A stretch of 64,000 nt of DNA from CAVUAT01 sp963739545 (GCA_963739545.1 CAVUAT010000014.1:1302001-1366000), one strand, 5' to 3'. Positions 14,627 to 23,367 are shown, numbered from the stretch's first letter. Notes: generated by a model not told the origin, from the letters alone. Translations and numbers: made by a program.

Positions 14627-16114
14627 GTGATCCTCGCGATCGACCAAGGCACGACGGGCACGACCTGCATCGTCTTCGGCGATGACGGCCGCGAGGCGGG
14701 GCGCGGCTACAGCGAGTTCGAGCAGCACTTTCCCCAGCCCGGCTGGGTCGAGCACGACGCCTCCGAGATCTGGGAGACGACCCGCAAGGTCGCGATCGCC
14801 GCGCTCGCTGATGCAGGGGTGCAGGGCTCAGACCTCGAGGGGATCGGCATCACCAACCAGCGCGAGACCGTGGTCGCGTGGGACCCGAAGACCGGCGAGC
14901 CGATGCACAGGGCACTCGTCTGGCAGGACCGCCGCACCGCGAAGCGCTGTGACGAGCTGCGCGAGACGGATGGGGTGTTGGACCTGGTCCGCGAGCGCAC
15001 CGGCCTCGTCGTCGACCCCTACTTCTCCGGGACGAAGATCGAGTGGTTGATCCGAAACGCCGAGGTGGAGGGTGCCGTCTTCGGCACCATCGACTCCTGG
15101 CTCGCCTTCAAGCTCACGGGCCGCCACGTGAGCGACTACTCGAACGCGTCGCGGACGATGCTCTTCGACATCCGAAAGCTCGACTGGGATCCCGAGCTCT
15201 GCGAGCTTCTCGGCGTCGACCCGAAGCGCCTGCCCGAGCCCGCGCCGTCGGCAACGGTCTACGGCGAGACGAGCGTGTTCGGCGGTTCGGTGCCGATCGC
15301 CGGGATCGCCGGCGACCAGCAGGCGGCCCTGTTCGGCCAGGCCTGTCACTCGCCCGGCGAGGCGAAGAACACCTACGGCACGGGTTCGTTCGTGCTGCTG
15401 AACGCCGGCTCGACGGCGCCGCCGTCGAAGGACGGGCTCCTGACCACGGTCGCGTGGGGGCTCGCGGCAGGCGACCCCGGACGCGCAGCAGAGGAGTCGC
15501 CGTCGGATGTCACTTACGCGTTAGAAGCCGCCGTGTTCGTGACCGGCGCCGCCGTGCAGTGGCTGCGCGACGGCCTCGGGATCATCGACAAGGCGGCCGA
15601 GACCGAGGCGCTGGCCGCGTCGCTCCACACCAACGACGACGTCTACTTCGTGCCGGCCCTGACCGGCCTTGGCTCACCCCACTGGGACCCCTATGCGCGC
15701 GGCACGATCGTCGGGCTCACGCGCGGCAGCGGGCGGGCGCACCTGGCGCGCGCAGCGCTCGAGGCGATCGCCTACCAGACGGTCGACGCGGTGCGCGCAC
15801 AGGAGGCCGCGGCCGGCGCGGCGATACCGGCGCTGAAGGCCGACGGTGGCGCCGTCCACAACGCCTGGCTGATGCAGTTCCAGGCCGATGTGCTTGGGGT
15901 GCCCGTGATCGTCCCCGAGATCCCCGAGACGACGGCCCTCGGCGCCGCCTACCTGGCCGGGATAGCAACGGGTGTCTGGTCCCTGGGCGACGTCAGCGAG
16001 ATGTGGCGGGAGCAGGCAACGTACGAGCCCGCGATGGGCCAGGATGAACGCGAAGGCCTGCTGGCGCGCTGGCGCGAGGCGGTGGCTCGCTCGCGCGAGT
16101 GGACCAAGGCGTAA
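14627..16114 (+). CDS. glpK: Glycerol kinase
   Basis: FGGY-family kinase converting glycerol to sn-glycerol-3-phosphate with ATP. The 495-residue protein starts MILAIDQGTTGTT (phosphate-binding loop, 6-13). It has QHFPQPGWVEHD and WQDRRTA from the glycerol site, SNASRTMLFDI, the catalytic Asp in GIAGDQQAALFGQ, and TYGTGSF. Length is standard. The start is GTG 14627: TAGCGT (14614-14619) ends 7 nt upstream with no Shine-Dalgarno. No glpF or glpD is adjacent. The acyltransferase downstream would consume glycerol-phosphate derivatives. Confidence 0.95.
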   Translation: MILAIDQGTTGTTCIVFGDDGREAGRGYSEFEQHFPQPGWVEHDASEIWETTRKVAIAALADAGVQGSDLEGIGITNQRETVVAWDPKTGEPMHRALVWQDRRTAKRCDELRETDGVLDLVRERTGLVVDPYFSGTKIEWLIRNAEVEGAVFGTIDSWLAFKLTGRHVSDYSNASRTMLFDIRKLDWDPELCELLGVDPKRLPEPAPSATVYGETSVFGGSVPIAGIAGDQQAALFGQACHSPGEAKNTYGTGSFVLLNAGSTAPPSKDGLLTTVAWGLAAGDPGRAAEESPSDVTYALEAAVFVTGAAVQWLRDGLGIIDKAAETEALAASLHTNDDVYFVPALTGLGSPHWDPYARGTIVGLTRGSGRAHLARAALEAIAYQTVDAVRAQEAAAGAAIPALKADGGAVHNAWLMQFQADVLGVPVIVPEIPETTALGAAYLAGIATGVWSLGDVSEMWREQATYEPAMGQDEREGLLARWREAVARSREWTKA

Positions 16115-16143
16115 CCGGGTACGCAGGAACGGGTAGGAAATGG

Positions 16144-16183
16144 CGATGGCGAAGGTGAGAGACCGATGGCGAAGGTGAGAGAC
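16144..16183 (+). repeat. Perfect 20-bp tandem duplication over a start codon
   Basis: CGATGGCGAAGGTGAGAGAC occurs twice head to tail (16144-16163, 16164-16183). Each copy carries an ATG. The first ATG (16146) runs into a stop after ten codons; the second (16166) opens the acyltransferase gene. Because 20 is not a multiple of three, the first copy became an out-of-frame decoy, and its AAGGTGAG now serves as ribosome binding site for the second. Confidence 0.9.
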
Positions 16184-16966
16184 GGCGATCTGAAGCCGCA
16201 GGTCTACAAGGACCCGCGCCCGGCTGAGTACTTCCAGCCGTTCCAGGAGCGCGCGCGCAAAGGACCGAACTGGGTCTACGACCTCGTGAGGGTCATCCTG
16301 ACGCCGATCACGCTGTTGTTCTTCCGCTGCCGCGCGATCGGCGTCGAGAACGTGCCGCTGACCGGCAAGCTGATCGTCACGCCCAACCATTTCAGTCAGA
16401 TGGATCACTTCCTGGCCGCCGTCTACCTGCGGCGCAAGGTCCAGTTCATGGCCAAGTCGCAACTCTTCGGCAACCCGATCCTGAACTGGATCTTCAGGGG
16501 CGGCGGAGTCTTCCCCGTCCGCCGCGGCTACAACGACCAGGAGGCGATCAAGACCGCGCACATCGTGCTCGAGAACGAGCGCACCGTCCTTATGTACGCG
16601 GAGGGCGGGCGTTCGCGGACAGGTGACCTCGGCGAGCCCAAACGCGGAGTCGGCAAGCTCGCGATCGAGTCGGGGGCGCCCGTGGTCCCGGTCGCCATCC
16701 ACGGCTCGGCCCACATCCGCGGCTGGAAGCGATTCCACTTCCCCAAGGTCACCGTCCAATACGCGGAGCCCATCACCTTCCCGGCGAAGGCCGACCCCAC
16801 CCGCGAGGAGCAGCAGGCGGCCGCCAACCGGGTCTTCGACCAAGTTCGGGCGATGTACGTGGACCTCGAGGAGCACGGCCGCAAGAGCGTCCTGAGGCGA
16901 GTTCGCGAGGGCCTGCCGGCCAGGGCGCCCGAGCCGGGCGCGCCCGCCTCGCGTCACTCCTCGTAG
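16166..16966 (+). CDS. 1-acyl-sn-glycerol-3-phosphate acyltransferase family (PlsC-like)
   Basis: Membrane-associated acyltransferase of 266 residues making phosphatidate-type lipids. The HX4D motif is H75-FSQM-D80, the EGGRSRTG motif is at 146-153, and VPVAIHG follows. A hydrophobic helix spans about 41-53. Start 16166 is the second copy of a 20-bp duplication. GAGT-N16-GGGTAC (16097-16122) upstream weakly matches a SigB-type promoter. The gene lies 51 bp after glpK and overlaps the convergent hydrolase gene by 13 bp. Confidence 0.88.
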   Translation: MAKVRDGDLKPQVYKDPRPAEYFQPFQERARKGPNWVYDLVRVILTPITLLFFRCRAIGVENVPLTGKLIVTPNHFSQMDHFLAAVYLRRKVQFMAKSQLFGNPILNWIFRGGGVFPVRRGYNDQEAIKTAHIVLENERTVLMYAEGGRSRTGDLGEPKRGVGKLAIESGAPVVPVAIHGSAHIRGWKRFHFPKVTVQYAEPITFPAKADPTREEQQAAANRVFDQVRAMYVDLEEHGRKSVLRRVREGLPARAPEPGAPASRHSS

Positions 16967-17862
16967 CGCGATTCGAGCTTCGGCCAGAACTCGGGGTCGT
17001 GGCTCGGCACCACGAGGGCGTACGGGAACGCCTCGCGGTAGGCGTTCAACTCGCGCAGCGAGCGGCGCCAGTTGTGCAGATCGGCCACCAGGTAGGGCGC
17101 GGTCCCGCCCTCGATCTGGCGCCAGAAGTACGCGGCGTCGCCGAGCGCGACGAAGTCGCGGCGCGGGAGGCTGCAGATGACCGAGCAATGCCCGTCGCTG
17201 TGGCCCGGCGTGAACACGAGCCGGATCGTGCCGTCCCCGAAGACGTCGAAGGTGCGGCCGAACGGCCCGTATGAGCCGATGAAGTCGGCGTCGAAGTCGA
17301 CCGTGGCGTAGTCGAACGCGTAGTCGAAGGTCTGGCGGCGATAGCCCTTCCGCAGGGACGGAGAGGCGGTGGCTGCCTTCCACTCGGCCGCGCTCAGCAC
17401 GAAGGTGGCGTTCGGGAACTCCGAGATCGCCGAGGCGTGGTCGACGTGCAGGTGCGTGAGGATCACGAAATTGACGTCCTTCGGGTTGATGCCCTTGTCC
17501 CGGAGACGCGAGGGCACGTCGGTGCCGCTCTCGAGCTCGAACATCCGACCGAAAATGCGGCCGAGGTTCTGCTGCGGGTCGGTGGAGACCGAGGGATGAA
17601 GGCCCGTGTCGATCAGGACCGGGCCGGCGGTCGGGTGGCGCACCAGGAAGGCGGGAACCGGCAGCCGCGCGTATTCGTCCTTCGAGACGCCCACTCCCAG
17701 GGCCCCGAGCGCGCCACGGATCGCTCCCCGCCGGCGCTCGAAGAGGCCAGGCGGCTGCACCGCGAGGCCCGCCTGCATCGGCTCGACGACGACCGAGGAC
17801 TCCGGCGGGGCGCCCCCCTCCAGCGGCCCATCGAGCTCGATCGCATCGGCGCGGACCTTCAC
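16954..17862 (-). CDS. MBL-fold metallo-hydrolase, AHL-lactonase-like
   Basis: Metallo-beta-lactamase fold hydrolase of 302 residues. The dinuclear zinc site is visible as HLHVDH (137-142), GHSDGH further on, a GDAAYF metal-bridging Asp, and a late SHDPEFW His. Order and spacing resemble N-acyl-homoserine lactonases of the AiiA class, so lactone hydrolysis is plausible. Start is GTG 17862 with TAACGT (17875-17870) ending 7 nt upstream, a leaderless arrangement. It is divergent from the SDR at 17.9 kb. Confidence 0.85.
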   Translation of the reverse strand: MKVRADAIELDGPLEGGAPPESSVVVEPMQAGLAVQPPGLFERRRGAIRGALGALGVGVSKDEYARLPVPAFLVRHPTAGPVLIDTGLHPSVSTDPQQNLGRIFGRMFELESGTDVPSRLRDKGINPKDVNFVILTHLHVDHASAISEFPNATFVLSAAEWKAATASPSLRKGYRRQTFDYAFDYATVDFDADFIGSYGPFGRTFDVFGDGTIRLVFTPGHSDGHCSVICSLPRRDFVALGDAAYFWRQIEGGTAPYLVADLHNWRRSLRELNAYREAFPYALVVPSHDPEFWPKLESRYEE

Positions 17863-17926
17863 CTTGGGGACGTTAGACGGGGACGCGGACCGCGCCGGGC
17901 TCCCCTGCCCATATGCTCACGCCGCG

Positions 17927-18784
17927 ATGGCGGAAGCGGGCAGCTCGAGCATCTTCCTACCGGGCCTACTCGAGGGCCAGGTCTGCGTGATCTCGGGCGC
18001 GGGCACCGGCCTCGGCCGCGCCGCCGCCAACGAGCTCGCCGGCCTCGGCGCCACCGTGGTCGGCTGCGGGCGCCGCGAGGAGCCGCTGGCCGAGATGGTC
18101 GCTGAGGTGACCGGCGCCGGAGGGAAGGCGGAGTCCGACGCGCTCGACATCCGGGACGACGAGGCGGTCGATGCCTTCATCGACGGAGTCGTCGAGCGCC
18201 ACGGGCGAATCGACGTGCTCGTCAACAACGCGGGCGGGCAGTTCATGAGCCCGGCCGAGGCGATCAGCCCGAAGGGCTTTCGCACCGTGATGGAGCTGAA
18301 CGTGCAGGGCACCTGGCACATGACCCACGCCGCGGCGACGAAGGCCTTCATCCCCCAGAACGGCGGCAAGGTGCTGAGCGTGACGCTCTCGCCCCACAAC
18401 GGGATGCCGGGCATGGTTCACTCGGGAGCGGCCCGCGCCGCCGTCGAGAACATGATGCGCACGCTCTCGGTTGAGTGGTCGCGTTTCCAGATCAAGCTGG
18501 TCGCGCTGGCCGCGGGGCAGTTCGACACCGAGACCCTCCGCACCAAGTACCCGAAGGTCGTCGTCGACAACGTGGCCTCGACGGTGCCGCTCGGCCGGCT
18601 CGGCACCGAGTCCGAGATGGCTTGGCTGATCGCCTTCCTCGCCTCGCCCGCCGGGGACTTCTTCTCGGGCACGACGATCACGATCGACGGCGCCCGCGAC
18701 AACTGGTTCGGCTCCTGGCCCCCCGGCGGAGCCGCCGGCGAGGGCGGCGAGCCGGTCGCCGAGGAGCGTCGCCCGAAGCAGTAA
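17927..18784 (+). CDS. SDR family oxidoreductase, 2,4-dienoyl-CoA-reductase-like
   Basis: NAD(P)-binding Rossmann protein of 285 residues with GAGTGLG cofactor loop, NNAGG, and a C-terminal FFSGTTITIDG segment. The usual catalytic YxxxK is absent; the aligned segment reads HSGAARAAVENM, giving Ser and Arg where Tyr and Lys are expected. Loss of Tyr is also seen in peroxisomal-type 2,4-dienoyl-CoA reductases, which share HxGxAKAAV, so an enoyl-CoA substrate is likely. ATG 17927 follows TATGCT (17912-17917) by 9 nt. Confidence 0.82.
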   Translation: MAEAGSSSIFLPGLLEGQVCVISGAGTGLGRAAANELAGLGATVVGCGRREEPLAEMVAEVTGAGGKAESDALDIRDDEAVDAFIDGVVERHGRIDVLVNNAGGQFMSPAEAISPKGFRTVMELNVQGTWHMTHAAATKAFIPQNGGKVLSVTLSPHNGMPGMVHSGAARAAVENMMRTLSVEWSRFQIKLVALAAGQFDTETLRTKYPKVVVDNVASTVPLGRLGTESEMAWLIAFLASPAGDFFSGTTITIDGARDNWFGSWPPGGAAGEGGEPVAEERRPKQ

Positions 18785-18886
18785 CACCTCGAACGCCAAG
18801 ACGGCGTACCTTGATTGGCGGAAGGCGGTTCTCACGACGGTCGTAGCGCTCTTGCGTCCCATCAACGCTCGGAATACGGGCCAGCG

Positions 18887-19831
18887 GTGACCCTCGCGGT
18901 CACCAGCATCTCGCTGGAAGTGGGTGTGGGCCTCATCTGTGCGCTGCTCTCCGCACTCGGCACGAATCTCGCCTTCCTGTTCAAGCACCGGGGCGCGGTC
19001 GCGGCTCCCGACATCGAGATGCGCCATCCGCTGCACAGCGCGGTCGATCTTTTTCGGTCCAAGTGGTGGAGCATCGGCTGGGCCGTGGCGGCCGTGGCGT
19101 TCGCGCTGCACGTCGCGGCCCTCACGCTTGCCCCGATCTCAATCGGCCAGGCCGTGCTCGCCGGAGGCCTCGTCTTCCTGGCGGTGCTCGCCGAGCGCTT
19201 CTTCGGCTTCGAGCTGGGCCGTCGCCAATGGATCGGGATCGGCCTCGTGGCGGCCTCGCTCAGCATGCTGACCCTGACCGGCCCGAGCGGAGGAGAAGGA
19301 GGAGAAGCGAACTCCGGTTACTCCCTCGCGGGGATGATCATCTTCGAGAGCATCGCAGTGGGCCTCGGCCTGGTGCTCGCCGTGTCCCACCTGATCGACC
19401 GCATCCCCGTGCAGCGCGGCCTGCTGCTCGGCATCGCCGCGGGGCTCGGGTTCGGGATCTCGGACGTGGCGATAAAGGCGCTCTCGGGGGACCTCGACAG
19501 CGGACCCGCCGGCCTGATCAGCCCCTGGAGCGGAGTCATCCTCACCGCGGCGGTCTTCTCGTTCTACGCCTCTGCTCGCAGTCTCCAGATCGGCGACGGG
19601 GTCACGGTGATCGCCGTCACGTCGGTCGCCGCGAACCTGTCCACGATTCTCGCCGGCCTGGCGGTCTTCGGAGACCGCCTCGGCGACGACGGTTTCGTGA
19701 TCGGCGTGCGCGTCGTGGCGTTCTTCCTGATCCTCGTGGGGGCGGCGCTGATCCCGGCCCCCGTTCGGGCCGGCGAAGCGCTCCACGACTCTGCCGGGGA
19801 GCCGGAGCGCCCTACGCCGAGTCCCGCGTGA
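18887..19831 (+). CDS. DMT superfamily permease (EamA-like)
   Basis: Integral membrane protein of about 314 residues with nine or ten hydrophobic helices, beginning SISLEVGVGLICALLSALGTNLAFLFKHRG in outline. It has EamA-type features such as LAPISIGQAVLAGGLVF and a second half VTSVAANLSTILAGLAVFGDR. The start is uncertain: GTG 18887 is six bases past TACGGG and gives a normal first helix, while a TTG at 18815 would add 24 hydrophilic residues. Substrate unknown. Its stop lies 34 bp before the CAP gene start. Confidence 0.78.
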   Translation: MTLAVTSISLEVGVGLICALLSALGTNLAFLFKHRGAVAAPDIEMRHPLHSAVDLFRSKWWSIGWAVAAVAFALHVAALTLAPISIGQAVLAGGLVFLAVLAERFFGFELGRRQWIGIGLVAASLSMLTLTGPSGGEGGEANSGYSLAGMIIFESIAVGLGLVLAVSHLIDRIPVQRGLLLGIAAGLGFGISDVAIKALSGDLDSGPAGLISPWSGVILTAAVFSFYASARSLQIGDGVTVIAVTSVAANLSTILAGLAVFGDRLGDDGFVIGVRVVAFFLILVGAALIPAPVRAGEALHDSAGEPERPTPSPA

Positions 19832-19865
19832 ACCCCAGCCGTCGCCAGCCCTAGCCTTGGTTGCG

Positions 19866-20558
19866 ATGAGGCGAATCATCGGGATCGCGGCGGCGGTCGT
19901 GGCGATTGTCGCGGCCGCGGCGCCCGGCAGTGCCTCGGCGCAAGGCCAGTGCCTGTATCAGGGAGAGACCGCCAGCTCCGCCAACCTGGACCGCGCCGAG
20001 CGCTCGCTGCTCTGCCTCACCAACGTCCATCGGTTGCGCAGCGGCGCGCCTGCGTTGTCGCGCGACTCCCGCCTGGGCGCCGCGGCGCGAGCGCACAGCG
20101 CGGACATGGCGGCGCGGGACTATTTCAGCCACGTCACCCCCGAAGGGCTCAGCCCCTCCGATCGCGCGCTCGCGGTGGGCTTCCCGGGTGGCGCGGGCGA
20201 GAACATCGCCGCCGGTGGCTCGCCGACCGCTATCGGCTTGTTCGACCTCTGGCGCAACAGCGCCGGCCATGACGCCAACATGCTGGGTGCCGGGTACCGC
20301 TCCTTCGGCGGCGGCATCTCCCCCGGAACCGGCGCCGGCGCCGGGATCATCGGGACCCAGATGTTCAGCTCCGTCGGCGCGAACAGCGTCGACGCAGGCC
20401 TTGACCTTTACGCGAGCAGCCCGAAATGCGCGAAGGCGAAGCTCACCCGAATCGCGATCCTCTCCCAGATCGTGAAGAAGAAGGGGTTGGCGCCCAAGCA
20501 GCAACGAAACCTGAAGCGTGCCCGCAAGCAGATCAGGAGAACCTGCCGGCCGCTCTGA
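19866..20558 (+). CDS. Secreted CAP-domain (SCP/PR1) protein
   Basis: 230-residue exported protein: signal peptide (about 1-22, ending GSASA), CAP domain, then a Lys/Arg-rich tail (KKKGLAPKQQRNLKRARKQ). The CAP cavity motifs are LTNVHRLRSGAPAL, AHSADMAARDYFSHVTP, GENIAAGG and WRNSAGHDANML, including both conserved His residues. Bacterial CAP proteins are poorly understood and may bind lipids or cell-wall ligands. The basic tail suggests an anionic surface partner. TAGCCT (19852-19857) ends 8 nt before the ATG. Confidence 0.88.
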   Translation: MRRIIGIAAAVVAIVAAAAPGSASAQGQCLYQGETASSANLDRAERSLLCLTNVHRLRSGAPALSRDSRLGAAARAHSADMAARDYFSHVTPEGLSPSDRALAVGFPGGAGENIAAGGSPTAIGLFDLWRNSAGHDANMLGAGYRSFGGGISPGTGAGAGIIGTQMFSSVGANSVDAGLDLYASSPKCAKAKLTRIAILSQIVKKKGLAPKQQRNLKRARKQIRRTCRPL

Positions 20559-20661
20559 CGCCGCGCAGTGCGATTCAGCGATCCCCGGCGATGAGTTTCG
20601 CGGGCCGCCGCGGTTGTAGGGGGTGACCGCATCGAATCGCTGCACTACACCGAGGAGAGGC

Positions 20662-21021
20662 ATGACCACCGACGAGAACACGACCAGCGCCGGCTACGTG
20701 GACATCTACCTGCTGCCGGTCCCCGAGCGGCGCGTCGACGAGTACCGGGAGCAGGCGAGTGCCTTCGGCGCGATCGCCAAGGAGCACGGGGCGCTTCGCT
20801 ACCGCGAGTTCCGCGGGGACGACCTGGGCGGTTTCCTGCGCGCCCCCGACGGGACCCTGCAGACCGCCGCGGTCGCAGAGTTCTCCTCCCGCGCCCACCG
20901 CGACGAGGTGATGGACAAGGTCATGGCCGACCCGCGTGTGAAGGAGATGACCGACGGCGAGGAGATCGCCGACATGTCGGGGATGCGCTTCGGCGGCTTC
21001 GAGACGTTCGTCGATCCGTGA
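20662..21021 (+). CDS. DUF1428-like ferredoxin-fold protein
   Basis: 119 residues resembling the DUF1428 family: YVDIYLLPVPERRVDEYREQA at the N-terminus, an EHGALRYREFRGDD strand, and the conserved SRAHRDEVMDKVMADPR helix. The fold is related to antibiotic-biosynthesis monooxygenases, but no catalytic residues are known. GAGGAGAGG precedes ATG 20662, which excludes the longer upstream frame. The 103 bp before it contain a weak imperfect inverted repeat and no clear promoter. Confidence 0.75.
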   Translation: MTTDENTTSAGYVDIYLLPVPERRVDEYREQASAFGAIAKEHGALRYREFRGDDLGGFLRAPDGTLQTAAVAEFSSRAHRDEVMDKVMADPRVKEMTDGEEIADMSGMRFGGFETFVDP

Positions 21022-21043
21022 GCGTCCGGCCTCTCGAAATCCG

Positions 21044-21072
21044 TTGCCCGCGGCGGCGAAATTTGTTACGTT
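21044..21072 (+). promoter_or_regulatory. Sigma-70-type promoter with long leader
   Basis: TTGCCC (21044-21049), a 17-bp spacer and TACGTT (21067-21072) form a good housekeeping promoter. Initiation near 21079 would leave roughly 160 nt before the SRPBCC gene. That leader contains GGGC-CTAGA-GCCC and CGCCGG / CCGGCG inverted repeats. I do not recognise a known riboswitch in it. Confidence 0.5.
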
Positions 21073-21239
21073 CCGATTGGCGCTGTCCCGCGCCCAACCC
21101 TCGATTCCGGCGCTCACGCCGCCGGCTGAAGCGGGGGCAAAGGGGGCCTAGAGCCCTCGGGACGCCGGTCAGAATGCCCCTTTCCGGCGGGGCGCCGTGA
21201 GCGTGAGTTGCGGAGCTGCCGCCACGAGAGGAGCAACAG

Positions 21240-21905
21240 ATGACCAGGCAGAAGACGTTCAAGCGGCTCGTTCGCGCACGGATGGAGAAGACGAGCGAGA
21301 GCTACACGTCGGCGCGTGCTGCGCTGCTGACCGCCGACGACTCGAACTCGAACCCGAGCGACGGCCCGGAGCTCGTCGTCTCCGACGAGGTGATCCGCGG
21401 CCGGACCGGGCGCGGCTGGGAGGAGTGGTTCGACCTGATCGACGAGTGGGGCGGCACCGAGCACTCCCACAGCGAGATCGCTGCGTGGATCCGTGAGGAG
21501 CACGACACCGACGGTTGGAGCTCGCAGGCAGTGACCGTGAGCTACGAGCGCGCCCGGCACATGCGCGCCGTCGGAGAGAAGGACGACGGGTTCGTCGTCA
21601 CCGCCTCGAAGACGGTGGCGGTGCCGATCGAACGCCTTTACGAGGCGTTCGTCGACGAGTCGGTGCGCCGAAGCTGGCTCCCCGACGCCGAGCTCACCGA
21701 GCGCACGGCCACGAAGCCGAGGTCGGCGCGATTCGACTGGGGCGATGGCGACTCGCGAGTCGTCGTCGGCCTCGAGGCGAAGGGCGATGAGAAGAGCACG
21801 GCCTCATTGGCGCACGAGAAGCTCCCCGACGCCGGCGAGGCCGAGCGGATGAAGGCCTACTGGCGCGAGCGGGTCACGACCCTGAAGGAGGTGCTGGAGC
21901 GATGA
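21240..21905 (+). CDS. SRPBCC (AHSA1-like) protein with DUF4287-like N-terminus
   Basis: 221 residues in two parts. The N-terminal half has TGRGWEEWFDLIDEWGG and HSEIAAWIREEHDTDGWSSQAVTVSYERARHMR, a pattern typical of DUF4287 proteins. The C-terminal half is an SRPBCC/AHSA1-type ligand-binding domain starting near VTASKTVAVPIERLYEAFVDES. GAGAGGAG lies 6 nt before the ATG. The stop overlaps the VOC gene start by 4 bp. Function is unknown; such pairs often bind hydrophobic ligands or confer resistance. Confidence 0.8.
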   Translation: MTRQKTFKRLVRARMEKTSESYTSARAALLTADDSNSNPSDGPELVVSDEVIRGRTGRGWEEWFDLIDEWGGTEHSHSEIAAWIREEHDTDGWSSQAVTVSYERARHMRAVGEKDDGFVVTASKTVAVPIERLYEAFVDESVRRSWLPDAELTERTATKPRSARFDWGDGDSRVVVGLEAKGDEKSTASLAHEKLPDAGEAERMKAYWRERVTTLKEVLER

Positions 21906-22285
21906 GCGCCGCAAAGACGCAGATCACCCACATCGGCACAGTGATCGTCCCCGTCAGCGACCAGGACGAAGCGCTCGAGTTCTACGTCGGCAAGCTCGGG
22001 TTCGAGGTTCGCCTCGACGGCGAGTTCGGCCCCGGCGGGCGCTGGCTGGAGGTCGCGCCCGCGGGCGCCCAGACCTCGATCGCCCTGACCGCCCCTCGCG
22101 AGGGAGACCCCGCGGGGATCGAGGTCAGCTTCGCGACCGAGGACGCCGAGGCCGACCACGCCCGGATGCTCGAGCGCGGTATCGACGCCGACGCGGAGCT
22201 GATCCTGATGGGCGACGGCGTCCCGCCGATGTTCATGTTCCGCGACCCGGACGGCAACCAGTTCCGGATCGTCGAGCGCCCCTGA
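21902..22285 (+). CDS. VOC (glyoxalase/dioxygenase fold) family protein
   Basis: 127-residue two-module betaalphabetabetabeta protein. It begins with a metal-ligand type ITHIGTVIVPVSDQDEALEFYVGKLGF and ends MFMFRDPDGNQFRIVE, the classic VOC C-terminal strand with Glu ligand. Members include glyoxalase I, extradiol dioxygenases and resistance proteins, and the actual reaction cannot be told. It is translationally coupled (ATGA) to the SRPBCC gene. Confidence 0.85.
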   Translation: MSAAKTQITHIGTVIVPVSDQDEALEFYVGKLGFEVRLDGEFGPGGRWLEVAPAGAQTSIALTAPREGDPAGIEVSFATEDAEADHARMLERGIDADAELILMGDGVPPMFMFRDPDGNQFRIVERP

Positions 22286-22299
22286 CGATTCGTGCCGCT

Positions 22300-22338
22300 C
22301 GGCGCACTTGAGACCGCATGCGGTACTCAAGTGCGCCG
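22300..22338. terminator. Bidirectional hairpin between convergent genes
   Basis: Arms CGGCGCACTTGAG (22300-22312) and CTCAAGTGCGCCG (22326-22338) are perfectly complementary. The inside is itself a palindrome, ACCGCATGCGGT (22313-22324), with one bulged A. The stem of about 19 bp lies 14 bp past the VOC stop and about 110 bp past the end of the convergent SDR gene, so it can terminate both. Confidence 0.75.
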
Positions 22339-22446
22339 GGACGGCCGCCACTGGGCGGCACTACTCAGCGGTCGACCTGCATCCCGGAACGCGACGCCCA
22401 GGCGATGCGGGTAGCCCGAAGGCCGAGGAGATGCAGGCTTATTTCG

Positions 22447-23283
22447 TCACTGGTACATCCCGGTGAACTGGCCACCGGTGACGTTGATGACCTGGCCGTG
22501 GACGTAGTTGCCGAGCGGCGAGGCGAGGAAGAGCACCGGGCCGGCGGCCTCCTCGGGCTGGGCCGGGCGGCCGAGGGGGATCATCATCGAGGCCATCTGG
22601 CGCATCTGCTCGGGGATCCCGAGCGCGACCTCGTCCTTGTTGCCGCTGGCGGCCTGCATCGTCTCACCCTTCTCCTTGGCCTGCGTCAGACGCGTCTCGA
22701 CGAAGCCGAACGCGACGGCGTTGCAGTTGACCTTGAAGGCGCCCCACTCCTTGGCGACGGTCTTGGTCAGGCCGGTGACGCCGGCCTTGGCCGACGAGTA
22801 GTTGGCCTGGCCCGCGTTGCCCATGGTGCCGGAGACCGAGCTGATGTTGATGATCTTCCGGAAGACCTCCACGCCCTCGGCTTGTTCTGACTTCGCAGCC
22901 TCGCGCCAAGCGGGGGCGAGCGCGCGGATCACGCGGAAGGGGACGACGGTGTGGATGTCGAGCATCGCCTGGAACTGCTCGTCGCTCATCTTGTGCACGA
23001 CGCCATCCCATGTGTAACCGGCGTTGTTGACGACGATGTCGACCGTGCCGAATGCGTCGGTGGCGGCCTTGACGAGGTCGTCGCAGGCGCCGGCAGCAGT
23101 CAGGTCGCCGGCGAAGACGGCGGTCTCGCCGTCGATCTCCTTCGAGGCCTCCTCGGCGACTTCGCCGTCGAGGTCGTTGATCAGCACCTTCGCTCCCTCG
23201 CTCGCGAAGAGCTCGGCGGTCGCCCGTCCGATCCCTCGCGCGGAGCCGGTGATGATCGCGCTCTTTCCGTCCAGCAGTCCCAA
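22447..23283 (-). CDS. SDR oxidoreductase, FabG-like 3-oxoacyl reductase
   Basis: 278-residue classical SDR. It has the TGSARGIG cofactor loop, NNAGYTWDG, catalytic Ser in NISSVSG and the Tyr-Lys pair in NYSSAKAG, and ends HGQVINVTGGQF. Sequence resembles 3-oxoacyl-ACP/CoA reductases acting in fatty-acid or PHA metabolism. A 20-residue insertion before the C-terminal helix (KGETMQAASGNKDEVA) is longer than in FabG. The start is TTG 23283, supported by a strong AAGGAGG 7 nt upstream. Confidence 0.88.
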   Translation of the reverse strand: MGLLDGKSAIITGSARGIGRATAELFASEGAKVLINDLDGEVAEEASKEIDGETAVFAGDLTAAGACDDLVKAATDAFGTVDIVVNNAGYTWDGVVHKMSDEQFQAMLDIHTVVPFRVIRALAPAWREAAKSEQAEGVEVFRKIINISSVSGTMGNAGQANYSSAKAGVTGLTKTVAKEWGAFKVNCNAVAFGFVETRLTQAKEKGETMQAASGNKDEVALGIPEQMRQMASMMIPLGRPAQPEEAAGPVLFLASPLGNYVHGQVINVTGGQFTGMYQ

Positions 23284-23367
23284 GTCGTTGCCTCCTTGTA
23301 GGCGTGTCGTAGGGGCGGGATCCTACGTTCTTTGGCTGGCGAGCCAGTCGCCGACCCGGAGGCCGGC

